NCBI GenBank assembly: GCA_947631075.1
Contig: CANRJU010000064.1
Span: forward strand, 1 to 11,524
Length of the DNA: 11,524 nucleotides
Source of the DNA: an uncultured Lachnospiraceae bacterium
GTDB lineage: Bacteria > Bacillota > Clostridia > Lachnospirales > Lachnospiraceae
Direction of reading: 5' to 3'
Shown here: in pieces, positions 1 to 6,918 of the stretch
How the letters are laid out: each line of letters begins with the position of its first letter
Numbering within the stretch: position 1 is the stretch's first letter
Position numbers and translations under genes: made by a program
The notes under the pieces: generated by a model
What the model saw: the letters and a program-made list of their open reading frames with translations, nothing else
Told to the model about the DNA's origin: nothing
Databases searched by the model: none

Positions 1-102
1 ACTGAGATCGTATGCTTTTTCAATACTTATGCGGCTTTAAAGCAGTTTTCTATTCCACACATTCTGATGATGAGCCAGTTTTTATCTACTGTTTCTGATT
101 AA
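1..102 (+). other. Possible 3' end of a plus-strand gene, cut by the window edge
   Basis: Reading frame 1 is open from the first base to a TAA at 100-102, 33 codons, ending in ...QFLSTVSD. Nothing in the peptide is recognisable. An open run of this length is common by chance, so this is only a candidate. If real, this gene points toward the conjugation operon and the two converge, which would put the edge of the module or element here. Confidence 0.2.
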
Positions 103-118
103 ATTTTAAAATCCATAC

Positions 119-147
119 TTGACAAAACCTCTTTTTTCCTTTAAGAT
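119..147 (+). promoter_or_regulatory. Candidate sigma-70/SigA promoter, plus strand
   Basis: A perfect -35 hexamer TTGACA (119-124) is followed after 17 bases by TAAGAT (142-147), which matches four of six positions of TATAAT. A transcript would start near 154 and run rightward, antisense to the small gene at 188-712. The only plus-strand frame it reaches at once is a 22-codon one (ATG at 163), which has no clear ribosome binding site. It may therefore make an antisense RNA or may not be used at all. Confidence 0.35.
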
Positions 148-172
148 AATAGGCAAAGAGAAATGGGTTTTG
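123..172. repeat. Interrupted inverted repeat around the candidate promoter
   Basis: The left arm CAAAACCTCTTT (123-134) is the reverse complement of the two halves AAAGAG (155-160) and GTTTTG (167-172), which are separated by a six-base bulge. The loop is 20 bases. The arm overlaps the -35 end of the candidate promoter and the loop holds its -10. It could be an operator-like site or an RNA hairpin just after the stop codon of the small minus-strand gene. It lacks a U-run, so it is not a classical terminator. Confidence 0.35.
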
Positions 173-187
173 TGTCGTGTACGGTCT

Positions 188-712
188 TTATGATCCAAGC
201 GGGTTGCTCGTTTCTTTTTTTATGTCTATAATATCATACAAATACAATCTTCCATTTTCATCATGCCTGACAATCAGCGAGGCATGAAAAACGTTGTATC
301 GCTCTACTTCTCCCCCTTCATTATACACAGGCAGGGCAAACCTTGAATCATAACGGTACCACCCGTACTTTGCATTACGAAAATGCTTTTCTTCCCTGTT
401 TTCCCTAAAATGTCTGCCAACAGCAATCTCAATCATTTCAGGAATTCCCTGTGAAGCATTTGCCTTTGCTTTTGCAGCAGTACCCTTTAGAGAGTAGGTA
501 TAATTAGAACCAGTATATTCATTGGGCAGATCTGCACCAATGTAAATACGGTCATTCGTATCCATGACCTGATACACTTCGCCAACATAATTTTTCAGAT
601 ACGCCCTTACATCATCCCAGTTGACCGCGCGCTTGCCTTTAAATTTTATATCATTGATCATGACAATGCTGTTTCCGTCCGCATCCTTGATCACTTGTAT
701 ATTCCGTTCCAT
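188..712 (-). CDS. Small polyvalent-protein-type domain protein (LPD3-like), function unknown
   Basis: A 174-residue soluble protein with no signal peptide or membrane segment. Motifs I associate with the LPD3 domain of phage and plasmid polyvalent proteins, from memory, are AKYGWYRYDSRFALPV (114-129), RYNVFHASLIVRH (138-150) and LYDIIDIKKETSNPL (158-172). The biochemical role of that domain is unknown. I chose the ATG at 712 rather than the upstream one at 760 because GAGGAGG lies seven bases before it, and the upstream start would add 16 residues with no good ribosome site. The gene follows the conjugation operon after 96 bases and a weak terminator-like hairpin, so it may be a separate accessory gene. 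In larger proteins this domain is usually one part among several; here it stands alone. After the TAA the same frame stays open for 33 more codons (187-89), so the protein may be a shortened version. Confidence 0.7.
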   Translation of the reverse strand: MERNIQVIKDADGNSIVMINDIKFKGKRAVNWDDVRAYLKNYVGEVYQVMDTNDRIYIGADLPNEYTGSNYTYSLKGTAAKAKANASQGIPEMIEIAVGRHFRENREEKHFRNAKYGWYRYDSRFALPVYNEGGEVERYNVFHASLIVRHDENGRLYLYDIIDIKKETSNPLGS

Positions 713-725
713 ACAATCCCTCCTC
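713..725 (-). promoter_or_regulatory. Ribosome binding site that sets the start of the LPD3-like gene
   Basis: On the minus strand GAGGAGGGATTGT runs directly into the ATG at 712-710, a near-consensus Shine-Dalgarno at good spacing. This favours the internal start over the ATG at 760. Confidence 0.75.
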
Positions 726-757
726 TTTCGACAAACATCTACATTCATCTTACCATA

Positions 758-795
758 CAAAAAGAAATGTTTCTACCTATAAATCACAACATTTC
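758..795 (-). terminator. Weak terminator-like hairpin after the hydrolase gene
   Basis: On the minus strand GAAATGTT (795-788) and AACATTTC (771-764) form an 8-bp stem with a 16-base loop, followed at once by five Ts (763-759). It lies 13 bases past the stop codon of the 3D-NlpC/P60 gene, where an operon terminator is expected. The stem is AT-rich and the loop long, so termination may be partial, and the small downstream gene could be expressed by read-through. I see no convincing promoter for that gene in the gap. Confidence 0.35.
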
Positions 796-808
796 CTTGT
801 TCCACAGG

Positions 809-2716
809 TTATTTGTATGGCCTTGCATAAAATACTACACTGCCATCCTTTAACGGATCGATTACAACGCCCCTGTCGGGATTCGCTGCATGGACCATCT
901 TCCCATTCCCCACATAGACCGCCACATGGGAAATATTCCGAAACTGCCCATTATCCTCATATGAATAAAAGATCAAGTCTCCCGGCTTCAAATCCTTTTT
1001 ATTGATGAGCATGGCATTCTGGCAACAATACCTGCCCTGTTCCGCAGCGGTTGCCGGAAGTTCAATCCCTGCCTCTTTATACAGCCGCTGTACCAGTGAG
1101 CTACAGTCGTAATATCCTTCCTCGTAACGCCTGCCCTGGTCATACCGGCAGCCGATCTTGGTCATTGCCAATTCTGCTACAGCCTGCCCCGCCGCACTGG
1201 AATAATACTCCGCCCACAATTCGGATCCCATCATATCTGCAAGCATTTTTTCCTGCTCTTTTGATAATGTACCCTTTTTGATATAATCCTCGTAAGTCAG
1301 ATTATGTACCGTTGTGCCGGAGCTTGTTACCATGACCTTATTGGTATTTCCTTCCGCCAGATATGCTTCTACATGCCTTCTTCCCCACTGGCCGGTATCT
1401 GAATGGCGTGCAAAGAAAATATCAAAATCATTCCCATAATGGTTTAAATTTCCCGTGTCCTCTACGGTGTATGTAATACCCTCGATTACCACCTTTGTCC
1501 CCATTGGGACAATCGGATGATATGCGTCCACCGCTATAGTATGCTTTGCCTTTGCTTTCCTTCCGGAAGCAGTGATTCCGTTCGCATACGGCCCGCAGCA
1601 CTGGCTGCATGGACAGTACGCCGTCACCCATACCTTGCCCAGAGAATCTCCCACTTCCTTTTCCGCAGCTGAACTTTCCTGATCCGTATAGTTCATCTCA
1701 TCAAATACCTTTTTTAAGTTTTTCTTTCCCATGTCATCCATGACATATCCCGCTTTTCCGTCACCGTATAAGATCATATAGACCATCAGGGTATCCTTAA
1801 AATTAGATACCGGCGCACCGTTCTCCACATTCTGATAGGCAATCTCATCACCGCTGTCCTCTATCTCCATAATCTCCCGGTTAAACTCACTGTAATAGGA
1901 CTCCAGCACTGTCCTTGGGCTGTCATAGCCGGTGTCCGGCAGCGGAAAAAATACTGCCAGGGGAGAATGATAAATTACTGCTGTCACAGCCGCAACGACC
2001 GTCCCCGCAACTGCCATAATGGCAAAAACAACAAGAACCAGTGGAAGAACAGCCGCCGTAACCTTCCGCAGCACGGCTATTTCCGGCTCCTTTTCTTCCC
2101 CGGCAGCACTGTTCTGTCCTTCCTTTTCCTGTCCTGCTCTTGCAAAAAAGGCAGAGAACATCCTGGCCCGGATTCCTTTTTTCTTCTTTTTCCCGGAATC
2201 TTTCCCCTCCTGCTCTCTGTACTCTCTTACATGGGAACCCTTTGCCTTGATTGCCTGTTTTTTGCGCTCTGAATCCATAGCATGAACGGATCCGCTGTCT
2301 TTTAGCCGGCTTCTTTTCCTGCCTTCTATCCTGTTCTGTTCCAGACCGTTTCTGTCTGCCCTCTCTTTCCCCGATCCTGTTTTCTTTTTCCGGGCAATGC
2401 GCGACATCTGTTCTGCGCTGCCATAAGCAGAAGAAACCGTAACCTCTGCGCTCTCCCCTAATTCCTCTCCGCCCTCTATCTGACCGGCTGCCTGTTCCGC
2501 CCCCATTCTCCCCATAGTATACAGGCTCTTTCTTTTCAGCGTAATAGAAGCACGGGAAGCATTGCGTCCCCGCTCCTTTCCGGACAATGGGGAACGCCTT
2601 GCTGTACGCACGGCGCTTCTGCCCTTTATCCGTTTCTTTCCCGAATGGATACGGAGCTTCGGGGTTCCCTTTATGTGAATCTCCATCGGCTTATTTTCTG
2701 CCTTTCGTATCTTCAT
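809..2716 (-). CDS. Membrane-anchored 3D + NlpC/P60 peptidoglycan hydrolase (VirB1-like, CD1108-type)
   Basis: A 635-residue bifunctional wall-degrading enzyme, presumed to open peptidoglycan for the conjugation channel. Residues 1-218 are low-complexity and strongly basic (about 57 K/R to 27 D/E by hand count), one hydrophobic segment spans about 219-249, and the rest should be outside the membrane. Residues 362-455 form a 3D (Asp-Asp-Asp) barrel: its three aspartates fit D397 (AVDAYHP), D420 (VEDTG) and D432 (FDIFF), after a cysteine-rich YCPCSQCCG at 367-375. Residues 508-635 are NlpC/P60, with catalytic Cys538 in YDCSS, His597 in ISHVAVY and a third-residue candidate His609 in VHAANPD. 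The 3D fold is known from muralytic transglycosylases and NlpC/P60 from peptidases, so the pair could cut both glycan and peptide. The start has GGGAG seven bases upstream and lies 16 bases after the virB4 stop. The opening MKIRKAENKP is, as I recall, typical of this mobile-element family. Confidence 0.93.
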   Translation of the reverse strand: MKIRKAENKPMEIHIKGTPKLRIHSGKKRIKGRSAVRTARRSPLSGKERGRNASRASITLKRKSLYTMGRMGAEQAAGQIEGGEELGESAEVTVSSAYGSAEQMSRIARKKKTGSGKERADRNGLEQNRIEGRKRSRLKDSGSVHAMDSERKKQAIKAKGSHVREYREQEGKDSGKKKKKGIRARMFSAFFARAGQEKEGQNSAAGEEKEPEIAVLRKVTAAVLPLVLVVFAIMAVAGTVVAAVTAVIYHSPLAVFFPLPDTGYDSPRTVLESYYSEFNREIMEIEDSGDEIAYQNVENGAPVSNFKDTLMVYMILYGDGKAGYVMDDMGKKNLKKVFDEMNYTDQESSAAEKEVGDSLGKVWVTAYCPCSQCCGPYANGITASGRKAKAKHTIAVDAYHPIVPMGTKVVIEGITYTVEDTGNLNHYGNDFDIFFARHSDTGQWGRRHVEAYLAEGNTNKVMVTSSGTTVHNLTYEDYIKKGTLSKEQEKMLADMMGSELWAEYYSSAAGQAVAELAMTKIGCRYDQGRRYEEGYYDCSSLVQRLYKEAGIELPATAAEQGRYCCQNAMLINKKDLKPGDLIFYSYEDNGQFRNISHVAVYVGNGKMVHAANPDRGVVIDPLKDGSVVFYARPYK

Positions 2717-2732
2717 GCTTTTCTCCCTTTTA

Positions 2733-5192
2733 TCAATAGATCAGCCAGCTTCCGTCCTCCGGTCTCTGGCTTTCTGTCCTGTTTTCTTCCTTTTCCAGCT
2801 GTTCCTTTCGCACGCCGCCTGTTCCGGCAAGCCCCATGGCAATCTTCTCATGCAGATTTGTGTTATAAAGCTGATAAAGATCCGTGTCCTTGCCGATCGT
2901 ATTATCAAATGGAATAACCGTATTTCCGCATTTAATCAGTCCGGTCCCGCTCGGAGCATTGCTGACAAAACGGAGCTGGGCATCAGAAACGCCGATTACT
3001 TCCGCCAGCTTTGCGCTGTCGATATTGCTCTGTTTCAGCAGGGCAATGAACTCGCTGTTGGAAATCAGCGTGGAGGCAATATAATTTTGCAGCAAGTCTG
3101 TCACGTTCTGAGAAATGCCCGTGCATAGCCCTCCCTGCTTCCTGACTTTTTTCCAAAGCTGCTGCAGATATGTCGCACTGTAGTCACTGCTCAGGAGTAC
3201 ATGGCATTCATCCACATACAGCCAGGTCGCCCGTCCTTTCTTGCCGTTTTCAATAATGCGCGACTGAATCGCTTCCATCATGACAAGCATGGCAACCGGA
3301 GCAAGCTGCGTCCCCAGATCCTGTATCCCGTAGACTGTGAAGCGGTTATCTTCGTCCACGTTGGTGTGGTGATTGAAAATGTTCAGAGAGCCTTCCACAA
3401 ATAATTCCAGACAAAGGGCAAGTTCCTGTGCCTCCATCTCCCCCTGCTCCTTCAATATCTGATAGAAGTCCGACATAAGTGGTACCTTCTTTGTATGAAA
3501 AGCCTCCATATACAGTCCGCGGATACAGCGGTCGATAATACTGTGGTGTTTCTGATTCAGCGTGCTGCCCAGAAGCTGGTCGCAGATGCCTAACATAAGC
3601 TCTGACTTATCCGCTATCACGTCCCGGATGCCCTTTTCATTGATATGGGCAATATCGGCGTCCAGCGGATTGACATAATTCTTTGTATAGGCGGACATAT
3701 TGACTACGGCTCCGCCAAATGTCTTTGCAATGTCAAAATATTCATTCATGGGATCAATCACAATAATGTCATCATGGGTATTTAAGAATACCTGTCCCAT
3801 CCCCTGCTTGCAGAAGAACGACTTTCCACTTCCGGGAACGCCGAACACAAAACCATTCCCATTGAGCAGCCTTTTCCGGTTGCCCACATTGACATTTTTG
3901 CTGACCTGGTTGATTCCGTAATAAATGCCTCCCCTGTCATTCATCTCCTGTACATTAAACGGAAGCAGGGCAGCTGCGGACTGCGTAAGCATGGAGCGCA
4001 TGGTTTCCACCTGCCTGACTCCGATAGGGAGAGCTGTATTGAGCGCTTCTCTCTGCTTCAGATAGTGCGTGTCGATTGAAACGGAGTTACTTTTTCCAAT
4101 CGCTTCTACCGTCTCTGTGATACTCTCCAGTTCTTCCCTGCTCCCCGCTGCGATTATGATAGTCACTGCAACATAAAACAGGCACTGGTCATTTTCCCTC
4201 ACATCATCCATAATCCCCTCGATTTCTTTCTTCTCCGTCCTCTTGGCATAAGAAATCTCGGAAGAAAAGTCATTGTTCTTATTCCTCACTCTCTGCTGCC
4301 GGATAATGTCCGATTCAATGCCGAGATACTTTTTCTGAAGTACTTTTGTAGTAATGTCTTTTGGTATAGGGACTATATCAATGCTGGTAACGCAGTGTAC
4401 CGGGAGCGACGTGATCTCATTTAAAAACCGGTCGGAAAGGGAGCTGGGATATTTTTTAATAAACAGCGCCCGGCAGAACTTATCTTCGTCCTCAATATAA
4501 TCTGGATAATATTTCAGCATACCATTACAGAGATCATTCCTAAAATCTGCCCCCACCCTCTTTGCCTGTCTGATATCAAACTGAAAATCTTCTTCATCTC
4601 CCAAATGGTAGAAATCATGCAGCACTTTCAAACGCTCATTTCCCGAAAGCGCAACAATCTCTGCCCCCAGCTCCCCGAAGGCTTTATGCACCGCCGCCTC
4701 GATTGTGGCAAACTGCGCTTTTGCCTCCTCAAAATTCTTTCTCTCGACCGTGATGGTCAGGTAACGCTCCTGCAAAGTCCCCTGCCGGCCCTCCCGGATC
4801 TTTTCCTCGATAATGTCATTGTAAATCTTTCTGAACCGGTCATAATCATCCCGCTGATAGGGAATCAGGATATCAGCCCGCAGCTGCCCCATGTCTCGGT
4901 TTTTGTTATTGACCGTGATTTTAAACGCACAGTCCATGGAATTTAAGAACTTGCAGTACCTCTCAAAAATATCCATCTGCTCATCCTCATTCGTGGTCGT
5001 GTAATTGATGTCTGAAAAACGGTAACTCTTGCTGTAACGGCTGAAATTTGTTCCCCGGACTTTTCCCACTTCAAAAATACCGTTTTCCGCCACCTTCAAT
5101 ATTTCAATCGTCTCCTGTACAGATTTCGGCGCTTTGTATATAGGCTCGCTTGCTTTTTTCAGCTCCTGAAAGCCGTCTGAAAATAATCCCAT
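2733..5192 (-). CDS. virB4: VirB4-like conjugative transfer ATPase (TraE/CD1110 type)
   Basis: An 819-residue cytoplasmic or membrane-associated ATPase that powers type IV secretion. The N-terminal half (about 1-400) is the less conserved VirB4/TraE region that contacts other channel proteins. The C-terminal half is the RecA-like motor: Walker A GVPGSGKSF at 451-459 with Lys457, a further strand motif IIVIDP at 476-481, Walker B WLYVDE at 657-662 with Asp661 and Glu662, then a sensor-like GISQNVTDLL at 692-701. The length is normal for the family and no motif is missing. The ATG has AGGAGG about nine bases upstream, inside the last codons of the PrgI gene, and only two bases separate the two genes, so coupled translation is likely. 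The last 35 residues are hydrophilic and probably flexible. Confidence 0.96.
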   Translation of the reverse strand: MGLFSDGFQELKKASEPIYKAPKSVQETIEILKVAENGIFEVGKVRGTNFSRYSKSYRFSDINYTTTNEDEQMDIFERYCKFLNSMDCAFKITVNNKNRDMGQLRADILIPYQRDDYDRFRKIYNDIIEEKIREGRQGTLQERYLTITVERKNFEEAKAQFATIEAAVHKAFGELGAEIVALSGNERLKVLHDFYHLGDEEDFQFDIRQAKRVGADFRNDLCNGMLKYYPDYIEDEDKFCRALFIKKYPSSLSDRFLNEITSLPVHCVTSIDIVPIPKDITTKVLQKKYLGIESDIIRQQRVRNKNNDFSSEISYAKRTEKKEIEGIMDDVRENDQCLFYVAVTIIIAAGSREELESITETVEAIGKSNSVSIDTHYLKQREALNTALPIGVRQVETMRSMLTQSAAALLPFNVQEMNDRGGIYYGINQVSKNVNVGNRKRLLNGNGFVFGVPGSGKSFFCKQGMGQVFLNTHDDIIVIDPMNEYFDIAKTFGGAVVNMSAYTKNYVNPLDADIAHINEKGIRDVIADKSELMLGICDQLLGSTLNQKHHSIIDRCIRGLYMEAFHTKKVPLMSDFYQILKEQGEMEAQELALCLELFVEGSLNIFNHHTNVDEDNRFTVYGIQDLGTQLAPVAMLVMMEAIQSRIIENGKKGRATWLYVDECHVLLSSDYSATYLQQLWKKVRKQGGLCTGISQNVTDLLQNYIASTLISNSEFIALLKQSNIDSAKLAEVIGVSDAQLRFVSNAPSGTGLIKCGNTVIPFDNTIGKDTDLYQLYNTNLHEKIAMGLAGTGGVRKEQLEKEENRTESQRPEDGSWLIY

Positions 5193-5194
5193 CT

Positions 5195-5572
5195 CTACAT
5201 CCTCCTGTCTCTATTCTTCTTTTTTCCTTTTTTATTAGCTGCTTCTTCTGCCCTGGACTGCATGATCTCCGCCTCGCCTTCCGTAGACAGGTAGGTCAGC
5301 GGCCTATTTCCAAAGGCAAATTGCAATTTCCGTTTCATCATCTGCATAAACGTCATGCCGTTATAAGAATAAAAGCCGGACAATGCCACCGGCGCCGCTG
5401 CCGGAATCGCAATATAGGCGCTGACTGTCAGCCCTACATAACGGTATAAAAGAAGGACAATCCCTCCCCCTACTATCAAAGACGCTATACTAAAAACGAG
5501 CTGCCTTGCGGTCAGCCCTAAACATACGCTCTCTTTGTAGCGGTCAACATCTTTATTTACTTCTATTACCAT
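5195..5572 (-). CDS. prgI: PrgI family membrane protein (VirB3-like)
   Basis: A 125-residue inner-membrane protein. It begins with a short polar stretch (VNKDVDRYKESVCLGLTARQ), then two closely spaced hydrophobic helices at about 24-43 and 46-66, then a basic cytoplasmic tail ending in a run of K, R and N. This size, the paired helices and the position directly before virB4 are typical of PrgI proteins (CD1111 type) of Gram-positive conjugation systems. They are regarded as the counterpart of VirB3, which docks VirB4 at the membrane. The ATG at 5572 has AGGAGG 11 bases upstream, slightly far but strong. The gap from the virB6 stop is 47 bases and holds nothing else I can identify. Confidence 0.88.
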   Translation of the reverse strand: MVIEVNKDVDRYKESVCLGLTARQLVFSIASLIVGGGIVLLLYRYVGLTVSAYIAIPAAAPVALSGFYSYNGMTFMQMMKRKLQFAFGNRPLTYLSTEGEAEIMQSRAEEAANKKGKKKNRDRRM

Positions 5573-5619
5573 AAATCACAAAACCTCCTAACATGCTTTT
5601 TTACTTGCAATGTGCTTAT

Positions 5620-6480
5620 TTATAGTCCGAGTACTCTGCTTGTCAATGTCTGCGCCCCCTTCACGCTTCCCACGGTCAGGGCAATCGTAAATGTCATCTC
5701 GCACAGATAGATCAGTGTCTTTGCCCAGTCCGCATAATCTCCGGTAAATGTGGGAAGCCCTGCATTGATGAACGCATTGCACAGGATAATCGCCAGAGCC
5801 ATCGTCACCGCCTCAAACACGACTGACAAAAAATACTTGCTATAAGACACTGCGGTATGCGATACCATCCGGTTCCCTCCCATTGTTGAGAAAGCAATCG
5901 CGCCAAGCGGCACAATGACCAGCAGTTTCAAAAACCGGAAATAGACGGTGTATATCAGAAAAAAACCGCAAATGATTACAATCAGCGACAGCAGCGCAGT
6001 AAGAATCAGCATAATCAGCGATTCGCCAAACCCCAGATTCTTTATCACTTCTGCCTGACCGCTCTCAATCTTTAATTCGGTTCCTTTTCCCGCCGCCAGA
6101 AGCCCTGCCAGATTTCCCACGGAAGTAAATATGGCTTTCATAATCGTTACATTATTTGCCACAAACCATTCTGCCAGTCCCAGACGGATCAGCAGCCGGA
6201 GAATGACTTCAAACCTCATTTCTTCCTTTACATCCACGGATTCTGAACAAAATCCGATCACGAAAAACAGGACAACTAACGATGTGCCGACTGCTACAAA
6301 GACCGGCTCTATCCCCTCGATTACTTTCCACGGTCCCCCATCCTTAAACTGAACCGGAGACTGGCCCAAAAGGCCAAATACAATGGATATCTGATTGTTC
6401 CAAAAACCAAATACCATTTTTAAAAGGTCTAATATCTTGTCTCCTAACTTAAAAAAATCCATTTCCTTTTCGACCGGCAT
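5620..6480 (-). CDS. virB6: VirB6/TrbL-like polytopic membrane protein (CD1112 type)
   Basis: A 286-residue integral membrane protein, the probable core of the transfer channel. Hydrophobic segments lie near 58-78, 98-130 (mixed), 152-180, 183-199, 217-238 and 255-272, so about five to six spans. The N-terminal 45 residues are amphipathic. I assign it from topology and its place between the pilin-like gene and prgI, where the CD1112-type VirB6 gene sits in related elements. The start is not settled. The ATG at 6480 has a GC-rich hairpin between it and a good AAAGGAGGGAGG. The ATG at 6462 (MDFFKLGDK) has only AAGGA almost touching it. No other start codon exists in the open frame up to the in-frame TGA near 6544. 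The gene begins 64 bases after the pilin-like gene, the largest gap inside the operon. Confidence 0.85.
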   Translation of the reverse strand: MPVEKEMDFFKLGDKILDLLKMVFGFWNNQISIVFGLLGQSPVQFKDGGPWKVIEGIEPVFVAVGTSLVVLFFVIGFCSESVDVKEEMRFEVILRLLIRLGLAEWFVANNVTIMKAIFTSVGNLAGLLAAGKGTELKIESGQAEVIKNLGFGESLIMLILTALLSLIVIICGFFLIYTVYFRFLKLLVIVPLGAIAFSTMGGNRMVSHTAVSYSKYFLSVVFEAVTMALAIILCNAFINAGLPTFTGDYADWAKTLIYLCEMTFTIALTVGSVKGAQTLTSRVLGL

Positions 6481-6485
6481 TGGAC

Positions 6486-6504
6486 GGCGGCAGCCTCTGC
6501 CGCC
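6486..6504 (-). promoter_or_regulatory. GC-rich hairpin between the virB6 ribosome site and start codon
   Basis: In the minus-strand transcript GGCGGCAG (6504-6497) pairs perfectly with CTGCCGCC (6493-6486) across a three-base loop. Adding GGA (6507-6505) with TCC (6484-6482) lengthens the stem past one bulged G. The ribosome-binding AAAGGAGGGAGG (6521-6510) lies on the far side and the ATG is five bases from the near side. No U-run follows, so it is not a terminator. It may fold out to bring the two sites to normal distance, slow initiation, or mark an RNA processing or stability point between the pilin-like gene and the genes after it. Confidence 0.6.
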
Positions 6505-6544
6505 TCCGGCCTCCCTCCTTTCCCAGAATAACCCGTTTGTTCAA

Positions 6545-6898
6545 TCAGAAACCGAGAAATGTCAGTACGGTTGATATGCCCGCCATCATGATTCCTGCCC
6601 CGATACCTTTTAATGCCGAACTCATGCTGGAAGAATCCTGCTGCTGGTAAGCCTGTGCAAACTCCATGATATTTTTTGCCAGAATAATGACTCCCACCGC
6701 CCCAATAATGGCAATTACAAGCGTCTTTAAATTTTCCAGTGGCTTTGTAACAGCTGCTGTCCCCGTTTCTGCTTCTGCCGCATAAACCGCCACAGCCATA
6801 TTGTTTACTGCCATAACTGTCCCTGCCAGAGAGGGAACGACCACCTTCTTTACAAAACTTTTTACCTTTTCCTTTTTAACCATCTTTATCTGTTTCAT
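6545..6898 (-). CDS. Small pilin-like membrane protein (Maff2/VirB2-TrbC-like)
   Basis: A 117-residue protein with a basic N-terminus (K-rich, 1-19), a hydrophobic stretch and a signal-peptidase-like end AVYAAEAE (about 36-43). The mature part has two hydrophobic helices at about 57-75 and 97-115, separated by a short polar loop QAYQQQDSSS. That is the layout of VirB2/TrbC prepilins and of the Maff2 proteins (CD1113 type) found between virD4 and virB6 in Tn1549-like elements. Those I remember are nearer 70 residues and lack a long leader, so this one is larger than usual. The probable role is a channel or surface subunit, needed in more copies than its neighbours. AAGGAG lies ten bases before the ATG, and the gene starts 20 bases after the virD4 stop. 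Confidence 0.78.
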   Translation of the reverse strand: MKQIKMVKKEKVKSFVKKVVVPSLAGTVMAVNNMAVAVYAAEAETGTAAVTKPLENLKTLVIAIIGAVGVIILAKNIMEFAQAYQQQDSSSMSSALKGIGAGIMMAGISTVLTFLGF

Positions 6899-6918
6899 AC
6901 TTATCCGTCTCCTTTTCT

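Noticed and set aside
103..112. Short palindrome ATTTTAAAAT after the plus-strand stop codon
   Set aside because: It is a ten-base AT-only palindrome, expected by chance in AT-rich intergenic DNA, and has no loop or U-run layout that would make it a terminator.
188..712. LPD3-like protein as a toxin or nuclease
   Set aside because: No catalytic motif is visible, there is no adjacent immunity-like gene, and the domain has no established activity. Polyvalent proteins do carry toxin domains, but this one cannot be called so from sequence alone.
817..1281. Plus-strand frames opposite the hydrolase gene
   Set aside because: They mirror the NlpC/P60 coding sequence, have biased composition, and show no motif or start signal.
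1428..1631. Minus-strand 67-codon frame inside the hydrolase gene
   Set aside because: It overlaps the 3D domain in another frame. The 3D aspartates and cysteines are intact in the main frame, so there is no frameshift to explain.
6486..6504. The virB6 leader hairpin as a rho-independent terminator
   Set aside because: The stem is followed by GTCCAATG and has no U-run. Six transfer genes continue past it, so a terminator here makes little sense.
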